A stretch of DNA of 64,000 bases from Salegentibacter_A chungangensis (lineage in GTDB: Bacteria > Bacteroidota > Bacteroidia > Flavobacteriales > Flavobacteriaceae): contig NZ_JBHTLI010000001.1 in assembly GCF_042678405.1 (NCBI RefSeq), forward strand, positions 930,001 to 994,000, written 5' to 3'. This document shows, in pieces, positions 27,845 through 39,096 of this stretch. The first letter of the stretch is position 1. The number at the start of each line of letters is the position of its first letter. Made by a program: the position numbers and the translations under genes. The notes under the pieces are model-generated. The model saw only the letters and a program-made list of their open reading frames with translations, did no database searches and was not told the origin of the DNA.

Positions 27845-27975
27845 TGGATCTTTTTTAATCTTGGTTGAAAGAATGCTTTCGGGTAACTGAAGGAATTGAA
27901 AACTCTGGGAATCGCCACCTATGGCGGGGTAATGGGTGATGATATAATTAGTTTTGCTTGCCTCATAAGAGCGGG

Positions 27976-27983
27976 CAAAATTA
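27976..27983 (-). promoter_or_regulatory. -7 promoter box for the SulP gene
   Basis: On the minus strand the sequence reads TAATTTTG, an exact match to TAnnTTTG. The start codon lies about 130 bases downstream. The leader holds a small hairpin CGCCA-TAGG-TGGCG. Confidence 0.45.
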
Positions 27984-28085
27984 GTTAATTATTTCAATTA
28001 AGAAAGTTTTTGGCCCTAAACTCTTAATTTTTAATACTTTGATAAAATTGTCCGGTATTTTATGCTGATATAGCAATGGCTGTCT

Positions 28086-29228
28086 TTATACCTCTTTCGG
28101 GTTCAAATGTACTGGTCTCATCGAGGTGTATAAGTCCGGAAACTCCTTTCTGGTAAGTACAAGCTGCCAGAGGTTTAGACGGTTTGCCCTGAAAGATGCG
28201 GCCGATGAACATAGATAAAACTCCCACATCCTGTAAAAGGCATCGCTGTATTCCTGTTTCAGCTGGGGCCAGGCTTCCCTGAAGTTCTCGTACCAGGCCA
28301 TCAGCGTCTTGTCATAATATTTTCCGAAGTTATGCCAGTCCTGTAAAACCAGTTTATTTTCTATAGCTTTCCCGATCTGCGCGGCAGAAGGAATAAGGCC
28401 TTCAGGGAAAATATATTTGTTGATCCAGGGGTCGGTGGTATATTCAGATTTGTTGCTCCCAATAAAATGCAAAAGGCAAATCCCGTCCTCTTTCAGGTTC
28501 TCCTGTACCACTTCCATATAGGAGTCATAATTCTTGTGGCCTACGTGCTCCAACATTCCAATGGAAACAATACGGTCAAATTTCTCATTCAGGCTTCGGT
28601 AATCCTGAAATCTGATCTCTACAGGCAGGTCCTTGCATTGTTCCTTCGCATATGTGTATTGCTCTTTGGAAATTGTTATTCCTACCACTTCAACTCCGTA
28701 ATTTTTAGCGGCATAATAGGCAAAACCTCCCCATCCGCAGCCAATATCAAGTAGCTTAAGACCCGGTCTCAATTTCAGTTTGGTACAGATTAGTTCCAGT
28801 TTGTTTTGTTGTGCCTCACTTAAGTTTTCAGCATCTTGCCAGTAGGCGCAGGAGTACAGCATTAAGGGGTCGAGCATTTTTTGGTAAAGCTGGTTGCCTT
28901 TGTTGTAATGAGTGGCAATAGACTTCAGGGCCTTGGAGGGCTTCTGAAGGTTGAATAGTTTAGATTTAAGGACAAGCCATTTCAGGTGAAGGTTCTTCTT
29001 TATCTTTTGTTCCAGCCCTGCATTGAAGACGCGATACAAAAATTCATCCGGTTTGTCACAATCCCACCACTTTTCCATATAAGATTCGCCGAGGCCAATG
29101 GAGCCGTCCCGCAGAACCCGTTTGTAAAATTTTCGGTTTCTTACCTGAAGGTCCCAGCTGTTATTGCCGTTCACCTCAATACCCGCGGCCAAAAGAAGCT
29201 TTTTCACTATTTTCTGATATGAACTCAT
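28086..29228 (-). CDS. cfa: Cyclopropane-fatty-acyl-phospholipid synthase
   Basis: 380 residues, as in the Cfa family. The S-adenosylmethionine site is LLDIGCGWGGFAYYAA (about residue 155-170), and the segment IATHYNKGNQLYQKMLDPLMLYSCAYW matches the lipid-binding active-site region of CFA synthases. The enzyme adds a methylene bridge across unsaturated phospholipid acyl chains at the inner face of the membrane. It is a single minus-strand gene divergent from era. Confidence 0.93.
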   Translation of the reverse strand: MSSYQKIVKKLLLAAGIEVNGNNSWDLQVRNRKFYKRVLRDGSIGLGESYMEKWWDCDKPDEFLYRVFNAGLEQKIKKNLHLKWLVLKSKLFNLQKPSKALKSIATHYNKGNQLYQKMLDPLMLYSCAYWQDAENLSEAQQNKLELICTKLKLRPGLKLLDIGCGWGGFAYYAAKNYGVEVVGITISKEQYTYAKEQCKDLPVEIRFQDYRSLNEKFDRIVSIGMLEHVGHKNYDSYMEVVQENLKEDGICLLHFIGSNKSEYTTDPWINKYIFPEGLIPSAAQIGKAIENKLVLQDWHNFGKYYDKTLMAWYENFREAWPQLKQEYSDAFYRMWEFYLCSSAASFRANRLNLWQLVLTRKEFPDLYTSMRPVHLNPKEV

Positions 29229-29359
29229 AGAATGAACTTTTAATAGTATCAGATAAATAAAGGGCCATCCATAAGAAGTTTGGATAGCTTAAAATTAACC
29301 TTTTTTAGAAAGATTCTGAAATTTACGCCTCTTTTCTAGAGGCTTGCTTAATATCTTAG

Positions 29360-29367
29360 TACTTTTG
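29360..29367 (+). promoter_or_regulatory. -7 promoter box for era
   Basis: TACTTTTG is an exact TAnnTTTG match, 24 bases before the era ATG. A TTG at 29344 is closer than usual (13 bases). Confidence 0.5.
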
Positions 29368-29391
29368 CATTTATAAAAGAAGCATAGTATT

Positions 29392-30279
29392 ATGGCACAT
29401 AAAGCCGGTTTTGTAAATATTATTGGAAACCCTAATGTGGGGAAGTCTACCCTGATGAATGCCTTCGTCGGGGAGCGTTTGTCCATTATCACCTCTAAGG
29501 CACAAACCACCCGGCACAGGATCCTGGGGATCGTAAACGGGGATGATTTTCAGGTGATCTTGAGTGACACCCCGGGAATCATAAAACCAGCTTATGAACT
29601 GCAGGCATCTATGATGGATTTCGTGAAATCTGCTTTTGAAGATGCCGATGTACTTGTATATATGGTTGAGGTGGGCGAGAAGGCTTTGAAAGATGAAGCC
29701 TTCTTCAAAAAGATCGTCAATGCTAAGATCCCGGTACTGTTGCTCCTGAATAAGATCGATAAATCCAATCAGGAAGAACTGGAAAGCCAGGTGCAGTACT
29801 GGCAGGAAAAGGTGCCTAATGCGGAGATCTTCCCGGTTTCAGCCCTTGAAGGCTTCAATGTTTCTGAAATTTTTAAACGTATCATAGAAATTCTTCCGGA
29901 ATCCCCGGCATTTTACCCTAAAGATACGCTTACCGATAAGCCCGAACGTTTCTTCGTGAATGAGATCATTCGCGAAAAGATTCTGATGCATTATAAAAAG
30001 GAGATCCCTTACAGTGTTGAGATCGATACCCAGGAATTCTTTGAAGAAGAAGACATCATCAGGATGCGAAGCGTTATTATGGTAGAGCGTGATACCCAGA
30101 AGGGGATCATAATCGGCCATAAAGGAGCTGCCTTAAAAAGAGTGGGGGTGGAAGCGCGTAAAGACCTTGAGAAATTCTTCGGAAAACAGGTACACCTTGA
30201 ACTCTATGTAAAAGTGAACAAGAACTGGCGTAGTGATTCAAGACAACTGAAGAGATTCGGTTACTCGGGGGAGAAATAA
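29392..30279 (+). CDS. era: GTPase Era
   Basis: 295 residues. The GTPase domain has G1 GNPNVGKST (residues 12-20), G3 DTPG and G4 NKID; the C-terminal KH domain has IIGHKGAALKRVG (about 243-255). Era binds 16S rRNA near its 3' end and helps assemble the 30S subunit. Length and domain order are standard. Another GTPase gene, der, follows on the same strand 235 bases later with its own promoter. Confidence 0.97.
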   Translation: MAHKAGFVNIIGNPNVGKSTLMNAFVGERLSIITSKAQTTRHRILGIVNGDDFQVILSDTPGIIKPAYELQASMMDFVKSAFEDADVLVYMVEVGEKALKDEAFFKKIVNAKIPVLLLLNKIDKSNQEELESQVQYWQEKVPNAEIFPVSALEGFNVSEIFKRIIEILPESPAFYPKDTLTDKPERFFVNEIIREKILMHYKKEIPYSVEIDTQEFFEEEDIIRMRSVIMVERDTQKGIIIGHKGAALKRVGVEARKDLEKFFGKQVHLELYVKVNKNWRSDSRQLKRFGYSGEK

Positions 30280-30481
30280 ATCCCTTGCCGTTTATTCTGC
30301 GAATATTAACTGATGAGCCTTGAATTGCAGCTTTTTAATAAGTCCTTATCAGGCTGAAACCTGTGCTTTCAGGTACCGATTGATACTTTTCCTTCAAGCA
30401 GCATAGTCACCGAGGTATTAAGATTTAAATATTAATTTGAATAAGAATGAGGTTGTTAGAAGCCATTTGTTATAAAACCAC

Positions 30482-30489
30482 TAATTTTG
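30482..30489 (+). promoter_or_regulatory. -7 promoter box for der
   Basis: TAATTTTG is an exact match to the Bacteroidota -7 element and lies 25 bases before the der ATG. Confidence 0.55.
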
Positions 30490-30514
30490 CACCTCATTAT
30501 AGAATTATTTAATT

Positions 30515-31819
30515 ATGGGCAATATTGTAGCCATTGTGGGTAGACCAAATGTAGGAAAATCCACTTTTTTTAACCGTTTGATCCAACGCCGGGAGGCGAT
30601 TGTAGACTCGGTGAGTGGGGTGACCCGTGACCGACATTACGGTAAGTCTGACTGGAACGGGAGAAAATTCTCCCTTATTGATACCGGGGGATATGTTAAG
30701 GGAAGCGAAGATGTTTTTGAAGCGGAGATCGATAAGCAGGTAGAACTGGCTATAGATGAGGCCGATGCCATTATCTTTATGGTAGACGTGGAAAGCGGCG
30801 TGACTCCTATGGATGAAGAAGTGGCCACTTTGTTACGTAAAGTTGATAAGCCGGTACTACTTGCCGTAAATAAAGTAGATAATAACAAGCGACTTGAAAA
30901 CGCAGTCGAGTTTTATTCGCTGGGGCTAGGCGAGTATTTTCCTATTGCCAGTACCAACGGGAGCGGTACGGGAGACCTTTTGGACGCCCTTGTCGAGGCG
31001 CTTCCTGAACTGGAAGAAACCGATGAAGACGACTTGCCGAGATTTGCCGTTGTGGGAAGACCTAACGCCGGGAAATCCTCTTTCATCAACGCGCTTATAG
31101 GCGAAGAAAGATATATAGTGACCGATATTGCGGGAACCACCCGTGATTCTATAGATACCAGGTATAATCGTTTCGGGTTTGAATTCAATCTTGTGGATAC
31201 CGCAGGGATCAGAAGAAAATCCAAGGTTAAGGAAAATCTTGAGTTCTATTCTGTAATGCGTTCGGTAAGAGCCATAGAGAACTGTGATGTTTGTCTTCTG
31301 GTACTGGATGCTACCCGTGGTTTTGACGGACAGGTGCAGAATATCTTCTGGCTGGCACAGCGAAACCGAAAGGGGATCGTGATCCTTGTAAATAAGTGGG
31401 ACCTTCTGGAGAAGGAAACCAATACAATGAAGGAATATGAAGCGGCAATAAGGAGAGAGATGGAGCCATTTACCGATGTGCCTATCATCTTTATGTCGGT
31501 TCTTAACAAGCAAAGGATCTTTAAGGCCATAGAGACAGCTGTAAGGGTATATAAGAATCGAAGCGAGAAGATCAAGACCCGCAGGCTTAATGATGTGATG
31601 CTTCCTATTATTGAAGGCAACCCGCCACCGGCTTATAAAGGGAAATACGTGAAGATCAAATTCTGTACGCAGTTGCCAACGCCGCAGCCACAGTTCGCGT
31701 TCTTCTGCAATTTACCGCAGTATGTAAGAGATCCTTATAAGCGATTCATCGAGAACAAACTCCGGAAAGAATTCGATTTTGAAGGAGTGCCGATCACCAT
31801 TTATTTCAGGAAGAAATAA
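30515..31819 (+). CDS. der: GTPase Der (EngA)
   Basis: 434 residues with two consecutive GTPase domains, the hallmark of Der: G1 motifs GRPNVGKST (about 8-16) and GRPNAGKSS (about 181-189), G3 motifs DTGG and DTAG, and G4 NKVD and NKWD. A KH-like domain forms the C-terminus (about 355-434). Der is essential for 50S ribosome assembly. It is followed by a terminator. Confidence 0.97.
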   Translation: MGNIVAIVGRPNVGKSTFFNRLIQRREAIVDSVSGVTRDRHYGKSDWNGRKFSLIDTGGYVKGSEDVFEAEIDKQVELAIDEADAIIFMVDVESGVTPMDEEVATLLRKVDKPVLLAVNKVDNNKRLENAVEFYSLGLGEYFPIASTNGSGTGDLLDALVEALPELEETDEDDLPRFAVVGRPNAGKSSFINALIGEERYIVTDIAGTTRDSIDTRYNRFGFEFNLVDTAGIRRKSKVKENLEFYSVMRSVRAIENCDVCLLVLDATRGFDGQVQNIFWLAQRNRKGIVILVNKWDLLEKETNTMKEYEAAIRREMEPFTDVPIIFMSVLNKQRIFKAIETAVRVYKNRSEKIKTRRLNDVMLPIIEGNPPPAYKGKYVKIKFCTQLPTPQPQFAFFCNLPQYVRDPYKRFIENKLRKEFDFEGVPITIYFRKK

Positions 31820-31838
31820 GACGTGATTTAGATATAAC

Positions 31839-31870
31839 AAAAAAGCCTCAGGGTCTCCTGAGGCTTTTTC
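31839..31870 (+). terminator. Terminator of der
   Basis: AAAAGCCTCAGG (31841-31852) pairs with CCTGAGGCTTTT (31857-31868) over 12 perfect pairs, with a T tract after it. Confidence 0.94.
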
Positions 31871-31919
31871 TATTGAATTATTACTTGGGGGAGTAATAAA
31901 AATCTTTATAAGGTTAATC

Positions 31920-32714
31920 TTACCAGCTTCCTCCGGCTCCGCCGCCGCCAAAGCCTCCGCCGCCGAAACCGCCACCAAAGCCGCCTCCGCCGCCAAAACC
32001 TCCTCCGGAGCTTCCGCCTCCGCCAAAGGTTCCGCGCCCCAGAGAGCTCAGGATAATAGCGTCAAAAAGAGTGCTGCTGCCTCTTCGGTGTCCGCCGCTT
32101 CCACCGCCCCGGTTCTTTCGGCTGAAAGAGATCAGGATGATGATGAAAACTATGAATATGATTATGGTTCGTATGGGTAAACCTTTGCTTTGTCTTCCCT
32201 GGGGAGTGCCTTCAAATGTGCCTGCCAGCACCTCGAAAATTGCTGAGGTCCCTTTGTCGAACCCGCTGTAGTAATCACTTTTTCTGAATTCAGGCAGGAT
32301 GATGTTTTCTATGATGAGCTTGGTCTTGGCATCGGTAAGGTACTCTTCGAGTCCGTAGCCGGTGGTGATCCAGATCTTCCGGTCGTTCTCGGCCATTAAT
32401 ATCAGCAGGCCGTTATCCTTTTTGCTTTGCCCGATTCCCCATTCGTGAGCCCAGTGTGCCGCATAGGTTCCTTCATATTCTCCCTGCAGAGACTCAATGG
32501 TGACCACCACAATTTGTGTTGAAGTGGTGTCGGCATAATTGATAAGCTTCTGTGTTAAACGTGACTCTTCCGAATCGCTAAGTACATCTGCCCCGTCATA
32601 GACACTCGTCTGTTTATCGGGTTTGGGAGGTATATCGCGCTGGGCATAGCCAATCCCGATCAAACAAATTAGAAATAATAAGGTAAGGCTTAACTTTCGG
32701 TTTAATACTCGCAT
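31920..32714 (-). CDS. TPM-domain membrane protein with Gly-rich tail
   Basis: 264 residues. A signal peptide (to about residue 24, GYAQ) is followed by a TPM domain (about 30-155, with YADTTSTQIVVVTIESLQG and AHEWGIGQSKKDNGLLILMA), one transmembrane helix (about 175-195) and a tail of Gly-Gly-Phe repeats ending in GGSW. This is the YgcG/TPM layout; the domain was named after thylakoid and phosphatase-like proteins and its activity in bacteria is unclear. It directly abuts the second TPM gene (no spacer) and belongs to the LemA operon. Confidence 0.88.
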   Translation of the reverse strand: MRVLNRKLSLTLLFLICLIGIGYAQRDIPPKPDKQTSVYDGADVLSDSEESRLTQKLINYADTTSTQIVVVTIESLQGEYEGTYAAHWAHEWGIGQSKKDNGLLILMAENDRKIWITTGYGLEEYLTDAKTKLIIENIILPEFRKSDYYSGFDKGTSAIFEVLAGTFEGTPQGRQSKGLPIRTIIIFIVFIIILISFSRKNRGGGSGGHRRGSSTLFDAIILSSLGRGTFGGGGSSGGGFGGGGGFGGGFGGGGFGGGGAGGSW

Positions 32715-33155
32715 TTAAGCTTTTGAAATTTTGTTGGAAAGTTCATTCTCGTTGTCTTCGGTCCAGGGGAAGTGCTTTTTAAGTTGCTCTCCCGCCTTTA
32801 GTACGCCGTCTATAAGACCTTGTTTGAAATTTCCTTTTTTGAATTGCGCCACGATGGCGTCTTTGGTGCTCTCCCAAAAATCTGAAGGCACGACGTCATT
32901 TATTCCTTTGTCCCCGTAGATCACAAAATTGCGGTCTTCTACGGCAACATAAATAAGCACTCCGTTCTCGGCTTTGGTATTGTCCATTTTCAACATATGA
33001 AAGACCTCCATCGCCCTGTCGAAGATATCCTTGTCCCCAACGGTCTTTTCGAGGTGGACCCTGATTTCTCCCGAGGTCCTGCCTTCAGCTGTCCTGATGG
33101 CTTCAACGATCTCTTCCTCTTCTTCTTTGCTTAAAAAATCTAAATCTTTCTTCAT
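32715..33155 (-). CDS. TPM-domain protein, soluble
   Basis: 146 residues without signal peptide or membrane helix. The TPM domain shows GEIRVHLEKTVGDKDIFDRAMEVFHMLKMDNTKAENGVLIYVAVEDRNFVIYGDKGIND. In many Bacteroidota a lemA gene is followed by two TPM genes, one soluble and one membrane-bound, exactly as here. Function is unknown. The gap to lemA is 5 bases. Confidence 0.87.
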   Translation of the reverse strand: MKKDLDFLSKEEEEEIVEAIRTAEGRTSGEIRVHLEKTVGDKDIFDRAMEVFHMLKMDNTKAENGVLIYVAVEDRNFVIYGDKGINDVVPSDFWESTKDAIVAQFKKGNFKQGLIDGVLKAGEQLKKHFPWTEDNENELSNKISKA

Positions 33156-33160
33156 CTCTC

Positions 33161-33757
33161 TTAAAAATCGAATTCAACATCGGGGGCATCTTCAGAACCT
33201 TCATCGGCCTGGTAGCGCTCCATTTGATCGAAGCCGAACCAGCCCGCAACGATATTATTCGGGAAGACCCTGATATATTTATTGTAATTGGTTACAGCTT
33301 CATTATAGCGGTCCCTGGCCACATTTATGCGGTTTTCGGTGCCTTCCAGCTGTGATTGTAGTTGTAAGAAGTTTTGGTTCGCCTTTAATTCAGGATAGCG
33401 TTCCACGGTAACCAGTAACCTTGATAAAGCAGAAGAAACCCCGCTTTGTGCCTGCTGGAACTGCTGAATTTGGTCAGCGCTAAGGTTGCTCGGGTCTACA
33501 CTTACCGAAGTTGCTTTGGCACGGGCCTCTATAACATCGGTCAGGGTTCCCCGTTCGAAATCGGCTGCTCCCTCCACTGTTTTAACCAGGTTGCCTATGA
33601 GGTCATTACGCCTCTGGTAGGAACTTTCTACATTTGCCCAGGCCCTTCTGGCATCTTCCTGGTATTCTATGGCAGTATTATTTACTCCCGCTGTTAAGCG
33701 ATAGATTCCAAATACTGCTACGACAATAATAATTGCCGGGATAAGCCACTTTTTCAT
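33161..33757 (-). CDS. LemA family protein
   Basis: 198 residues. One N-terminal hydrophobic helix (about 4-22) is followed by a four-helix bundle with the family motifs ARRAWANVESSYQRRNDLIGNLV and RYNEAVTNYNKYIRVFPNNIVA. LemA proteins sit in the inner membrane with the helical part outside; their role is unknown. It is followed by the two TPM genes and preceded by the MerR gene after two bases, so all form one operon. Confidence 0.93.
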   Translation of the reverse strand: MKKWLIPAIIIVVAVFGIYRLTAGVNNTAIEYQEDARRAWANVESSYQRRNDLIGNLVKTVEGAADFERGTLTDVIEARAKATSVSVDPSNLSADQIQQFQQAQSGVSSALSRLLVTVERYPELKANQNFLQLQSQLEGTENRINVARDRYNEAVTNYNKYIRVFPNNIVAGWFGFDQMERYQADEGSEDAPDVEFDF

Positions 33758-33759
33758 AA

Positions 33760-34089
33760 TTACAATTGATTTTTAAGGTTGACTAGCGTTGCTTTAATAC
33801 TTTCTAACTTACGAATTATTTCAAAATTAGTAAGCGTTTTTTGTCGTTCTTCCTTGAGATGGGTTTTAGCCCCTTCAAGGGTGAAACCTCTTTCTTTTAC
33901 AAGGTGGTAGATAAGCTCCAGGTTCTTAATGTCCTCTGGGGTGAATTTGCGGTTTCCTTTTGCATTTTTCTTAGGTTTTATCACATCGAATTCCTTTTCC
34001 CAAAAACGGATAAGGGAAGTGTTTACCTTGAATGCCTCGGCTACTTCGCCAATACCGTAGTAGCGTTTTTCCGGAAGATTTACGTGCAT
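33760..34089 (-). CDS. MerR-family transcriptional regulator
   Basis: 109 residues. The N-terminal winged HTH (YYGIGEVAEAFKVNTSLIRFWEKEFDVIKPKKNAKGNRKFTPED split over residues 9-55) is typical of MerR proteins. The short C-terminal helix has no cysteine ligands, so no metal sensing is indicated. Its ATG overlaps the M23 peptidase stop codon by one base (TAATG), so it is translated with that gene. It may regulate its own operon; this is inference. Confidence 0.9.
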   Translation of the reverse strand: MHVNLPEKRYYGIGEVAEAFKVNTSLIRFWEKEFDVIKPKKNAKGNRKFTPEDIKNLELIYHLVKERGFTLEGAKTHLKEERQKTLTNFEIIRKLESIKATLVNLKNQL

Positions 34090-35066
34090 TAGTCCAGAGA
34101 TTGATTTTCCTGTTGAGCTTTTTCTAAAACCTTATCGAATTCTTCGGGAGAAAGGTTTCCGTAGTAGAAATTAATAGGATTAATTCTTTTATCATCCTTA
34201 AAGACTTCGTAGTGCAGGTGTGGACCTTCAGAACGTCCCGTACTGCCTACAAACCCAATAATATCTCCTCTTTTCACTTTCTGGCCTCTTCTTACATTGT
34301 ACTTATACAGATGGCCATACAATGTGGTGTAACCAAAGCCGTGATCTATTCTAATGTGGTTGCCATAGCCAGTTGAACGGTTGTCGGCTCTTATCACCCT
34401 GCCATCACCGGTTGCATATACCGGGGTTCTTCGGGGAGCAGTAAAGTCCATTCCATAATGAAATTTTCTGACCTTGGTGAAAGGGTCTGTTCTCCATCCG
34501 TAACCGGAAGCAATCCGGCTAAGGTCTTCGTTCTTTACAGGCTGGATTGCCGGGATTGCTGAAAGTAGCTTTTCCTTTGCTTTTGCCAGTTTAGCAATCT
34601 CATCTAAAGATTTAGATTGAACTACGATCTGTTTGGTAAGGATATCCATCCGTTTGGTGGTCTCCACTATAAGTTTTGAATTATCGAAACCTTCAAGGTT
34701 CTTGTAGCGGTTAACCCCTCCGAATCCTGCCTTCCTCTGTTCTTCAGGAATAGGATTTGCTTCGAAATATAAGCGGTAAATGTTATTGTCCCGGTCTTCA
34801 ATATTGGCCAGCACATCCTGTATCTGGTCCATTTTTTTGTTCAGAAGCCCATACTGAAGTTTCATGTTCTTCAGCTCGCGTTTTAGAGCTTTTTCTTTAG
34901 GGGTTTCTATCTGTGGAATATTGAGGTAAATGACCAGCAAGATGAATCCGGCCAGAAAAGACCCCACTATGCTAAGCGCTATAATTCCCAGTCGCCGGCC
35001 TTTGCGGCGTTCTATTTTTTTATAGGAAAGGGTTTCGCTATCGTAATAATATTTAACCTTCGACAT
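34089..35066 (-). CDS. M23 family metallopeptidase (LytM/peptidoglycan endopeptidase-like)
   Basis: 325 residues. A basic N-terminus precedes one transmembrane helix (about 28-50) and a coiled coil (about 60-180). The C-terminal M23 domain has zinc ligands in HYGMDF and in HLHYEV, with GHL between. Such proteins cut or regulate cutting of peptidoglycan cross-links in the periplasm. It heads the operon M23-merR-lemA-TPM-TPM and is divergent from alaS. Confidence 0.93.
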   Translation of the reverse strand: MSKVKYYYDSETLSYKKIERRKGRRLGIIALSIVGSFLAGFILLVIYLNIPQIETPKEKALKRELKNMKLQYGLLNKKMDQIQDVLANIEDRDNNIYRLYFEANPIPEEQRKAGFGGVNRYKNLEGFDNSKLIVETTKRMDILTKQIVVQSKSLDEIAKLAKAKEKLLSAIPAIQPVKNEDLSRIASGYGWRTDPFTKVRKFHYGMDFTAPRRTPVYATGDGRVIRADNRSTGYGNHIRIDHGFGYTTLYGHLYKYNVRRGQKVKRGDIIGFVGSTGRSEGPHLHYEVFKDDKRINPINFYYGNLSPEEFDKVLEKAQQENQSLD

Positions 35067-35081
35067 GAGTTAAATTTATGC

Positions 35082-35089
35082 TATTTTTG
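35082..35089 (+). promoter_or_regulatory. Possible -7 box upstream of alaS
   Basis: TATTTTTG matches TAnnTTTG exactly but lies 109 bases before the alaS ATG, with no evident -33 TTG. It would give alaS a long leader. Confidence 0.3.
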
Positions 35090-35198
35090 CCATTCAAAAC
35101 GGTACAAATACTGTGCTAAATGTCAACGGTAAACGAACAAATATATAAATTGTTTCCTCGCTGTCATAATTTAAAAATTTTTAGATCGTAATAGCTAC

Positions 35199-37814
<2,616 letters not shown>

Positions 37815-37840
37815 GGATTCCGGGATAAAAAACATCTGAA

Positions 37841-38788
37841 ATGGAATTCAGAACCAAAGTACCAATTTCGGAACAGGAACCTAAAATGGATTATCGGTCC
37901 AAGATATTCCTTACAGGTTCCTGTTTTGTTGAAAATATTGGGAAAAAGCTGGATTATTATCAATTTCAGTCCTTGCAAAATCCTCTTGGGATACTTTTTC
38001 ATCCTTTTGCCATAGAGAACCTCTTTCAAAAGCTGGCTTCCAACTACGAGTACGGCGATGAGGATGTATTTTTCCACAATGAACGCTGGCATTGTTTTGA
38101 TGCCCATTCGTCTTTAAGCTCTAAGAGCGGGAAGGACCTGGTAGAGAAACTCAATAGTAGACTTGAGGAAACCCGAAACTTCCTTAAAGAGGCCAGTCAC
38201 GTGGTGATTACCCTGGGCACTTCGTGGTATTATCATCATTTGGAAAGCGAAACAGATGTGGCCAACTGCCACAAGCTGCCACAGAAAAATTTTAGAAAGG
38301 CCCTGGCTGATCCTGAAGAGGTGAAACTCAGTGTGGAAAGCAGCCTTCACAGGCTTAAAGAATTGGCTCCCGGAGCAAAAGTTATATTTACCATCTCTCC
38401 GATAAGACACCTAAAAGACGGGTTTACGGAAAATCAATGGGGTAAATCTAACCTTATCACGGCTATTCAGAAAGAAGTTTCTTACAATTCAGAAGTCGCC
38501 TATTTTCCTTCATATGAGATTGTTATGGATGAATTGAGGGATTACAGATTCTTTTCTGAAGATATGATTCATCCCAACAACATTGCCATAAGTTATATCT
38601 GGGAGAATTTCGTGAAAGCGTGGATGTCTGGGTCTGCTATGGCTACAATGCGGGAAATAGAAGGGGTTCAGCGCGATCTTGCGCATAAGCCTTTTAATCC
38701 TGAATCTGAAGCTCACAAAAAATTTCTGGAAAAACTCGACATCAAAATTAAGGATCTGGAATCCCGGTTTCCTCATATTTCATTTTAA
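37841..38788 (+). CDS. GSCFA-domain protein
   Basis: 315 residues. The name motif GSCFVENIG (about residue 26-34) is present, followed by GILFHPFAIENL and a central VVITLGTSWYYHH segment. GSCFA proteins are related to SGNH esterases, but the family's substrate is unknown. Without a signal peptide it should be cytosolic. It lies 26 bases after alaS, so it is probably co-transcribed. Confidence 0.9.
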   Translation: MEFRTKVPISEQEPKMDYRSKIFLTGSCFVENIGKKLDYYQFQSLQNPLGILFHPFAIENLFQKLASNYEYGDEDVFFHNERWHCFDAHSSLSSKSGKDLVEKLNSRLEETRNFLKEASHVVITLGTSWYYHHLESETDVANCHKLPQKNFRKALADPEEVKLSVESSLHRLKELAPGAKVIFTISPIRHLKDGFTENQWGKSNLITAIQKEVSYNSEVAYFPSYEIVMDELRDYRFFSEDMIHPNNIAISYIWENFVKAWMSGSAMATMREIEGVQRDLAHKPFNPESEAHKKFLEKLDIKIKDLESRFPHISF

Positions 38789-39096
38789 TTCTTTACTTGT
38801 TAAAATTTTTAATTATTTATTAAAATTTAAGACTCATTGAATTTATTTGTAATTTTAACCCATAGACAAATGATGATGAGAATCTGAATCCCGGGGTGTA
38901 TCCCCAGGTTTGGTTAAGAGTCGTTTGCTGTTTATTTTTTCTAAAATTTGTTGGGGTAGATTTTAGAATTTACTAAGCTTATGGACGGGTGGGGCCGTCC
39001 ATAAGTATTTTATAGCCCCTTGTAAACTCCCTGTTTACAGCATTCTCTAAGATCTTCGGGAAATTTCTTTTCGTATATTTAATCAAAATTCGGTCT
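38789..39096. other. 308-base gap rich in hairpins
   Basis: The first half is very A+T rich. From 38891 on there are four separate stem-loops within 150 bases (see the ncRNA entry). No ORF with a plausible start was seen. Confidence 0.6.
38889..39040 (+). ncRNA. Candidate structured RNA or leader, four consecutive hairpins
   Basis: The stems are CCGGGG/CCCCaGG (38891-38908), TTCTAAAAT/ATTTTAGAA (38939-38968), an 11-pair perfect stem CTTATGGACGG/CCGTCCATAAG (38978-39005) and TGTAAAC/GTTTACA (39021-39039). Two of the loops contain GGGG and a free CCCC lies at 39015-39018, so tertiary pairing is possible. It precedes the DUF4230 gene by 57 bases, so it could be a 5' leader of that gene or a separate small RNA. 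Strand is assumed. I do not recognise a known class. Confidence 0.35.

Noticed and set aside
30309..30385. Hammerhead-ribozyme-like core: CTGATGAG ... GAAAC with a stem ending in T-A
   Set aside because: There is an extra T between stem II and GAAA, no stem I can be formed with the upstream bases, and CTGATGAG pairs better with CTTATCAG as a plain hairpin.
31712..32026. Ala/Glu-rich frame opposite the TPM gene tail and der end
   Set aside because: It is a shadow of the GC-rich Gly-repeat coding sequence of the TPM gene and the 3' end of der.
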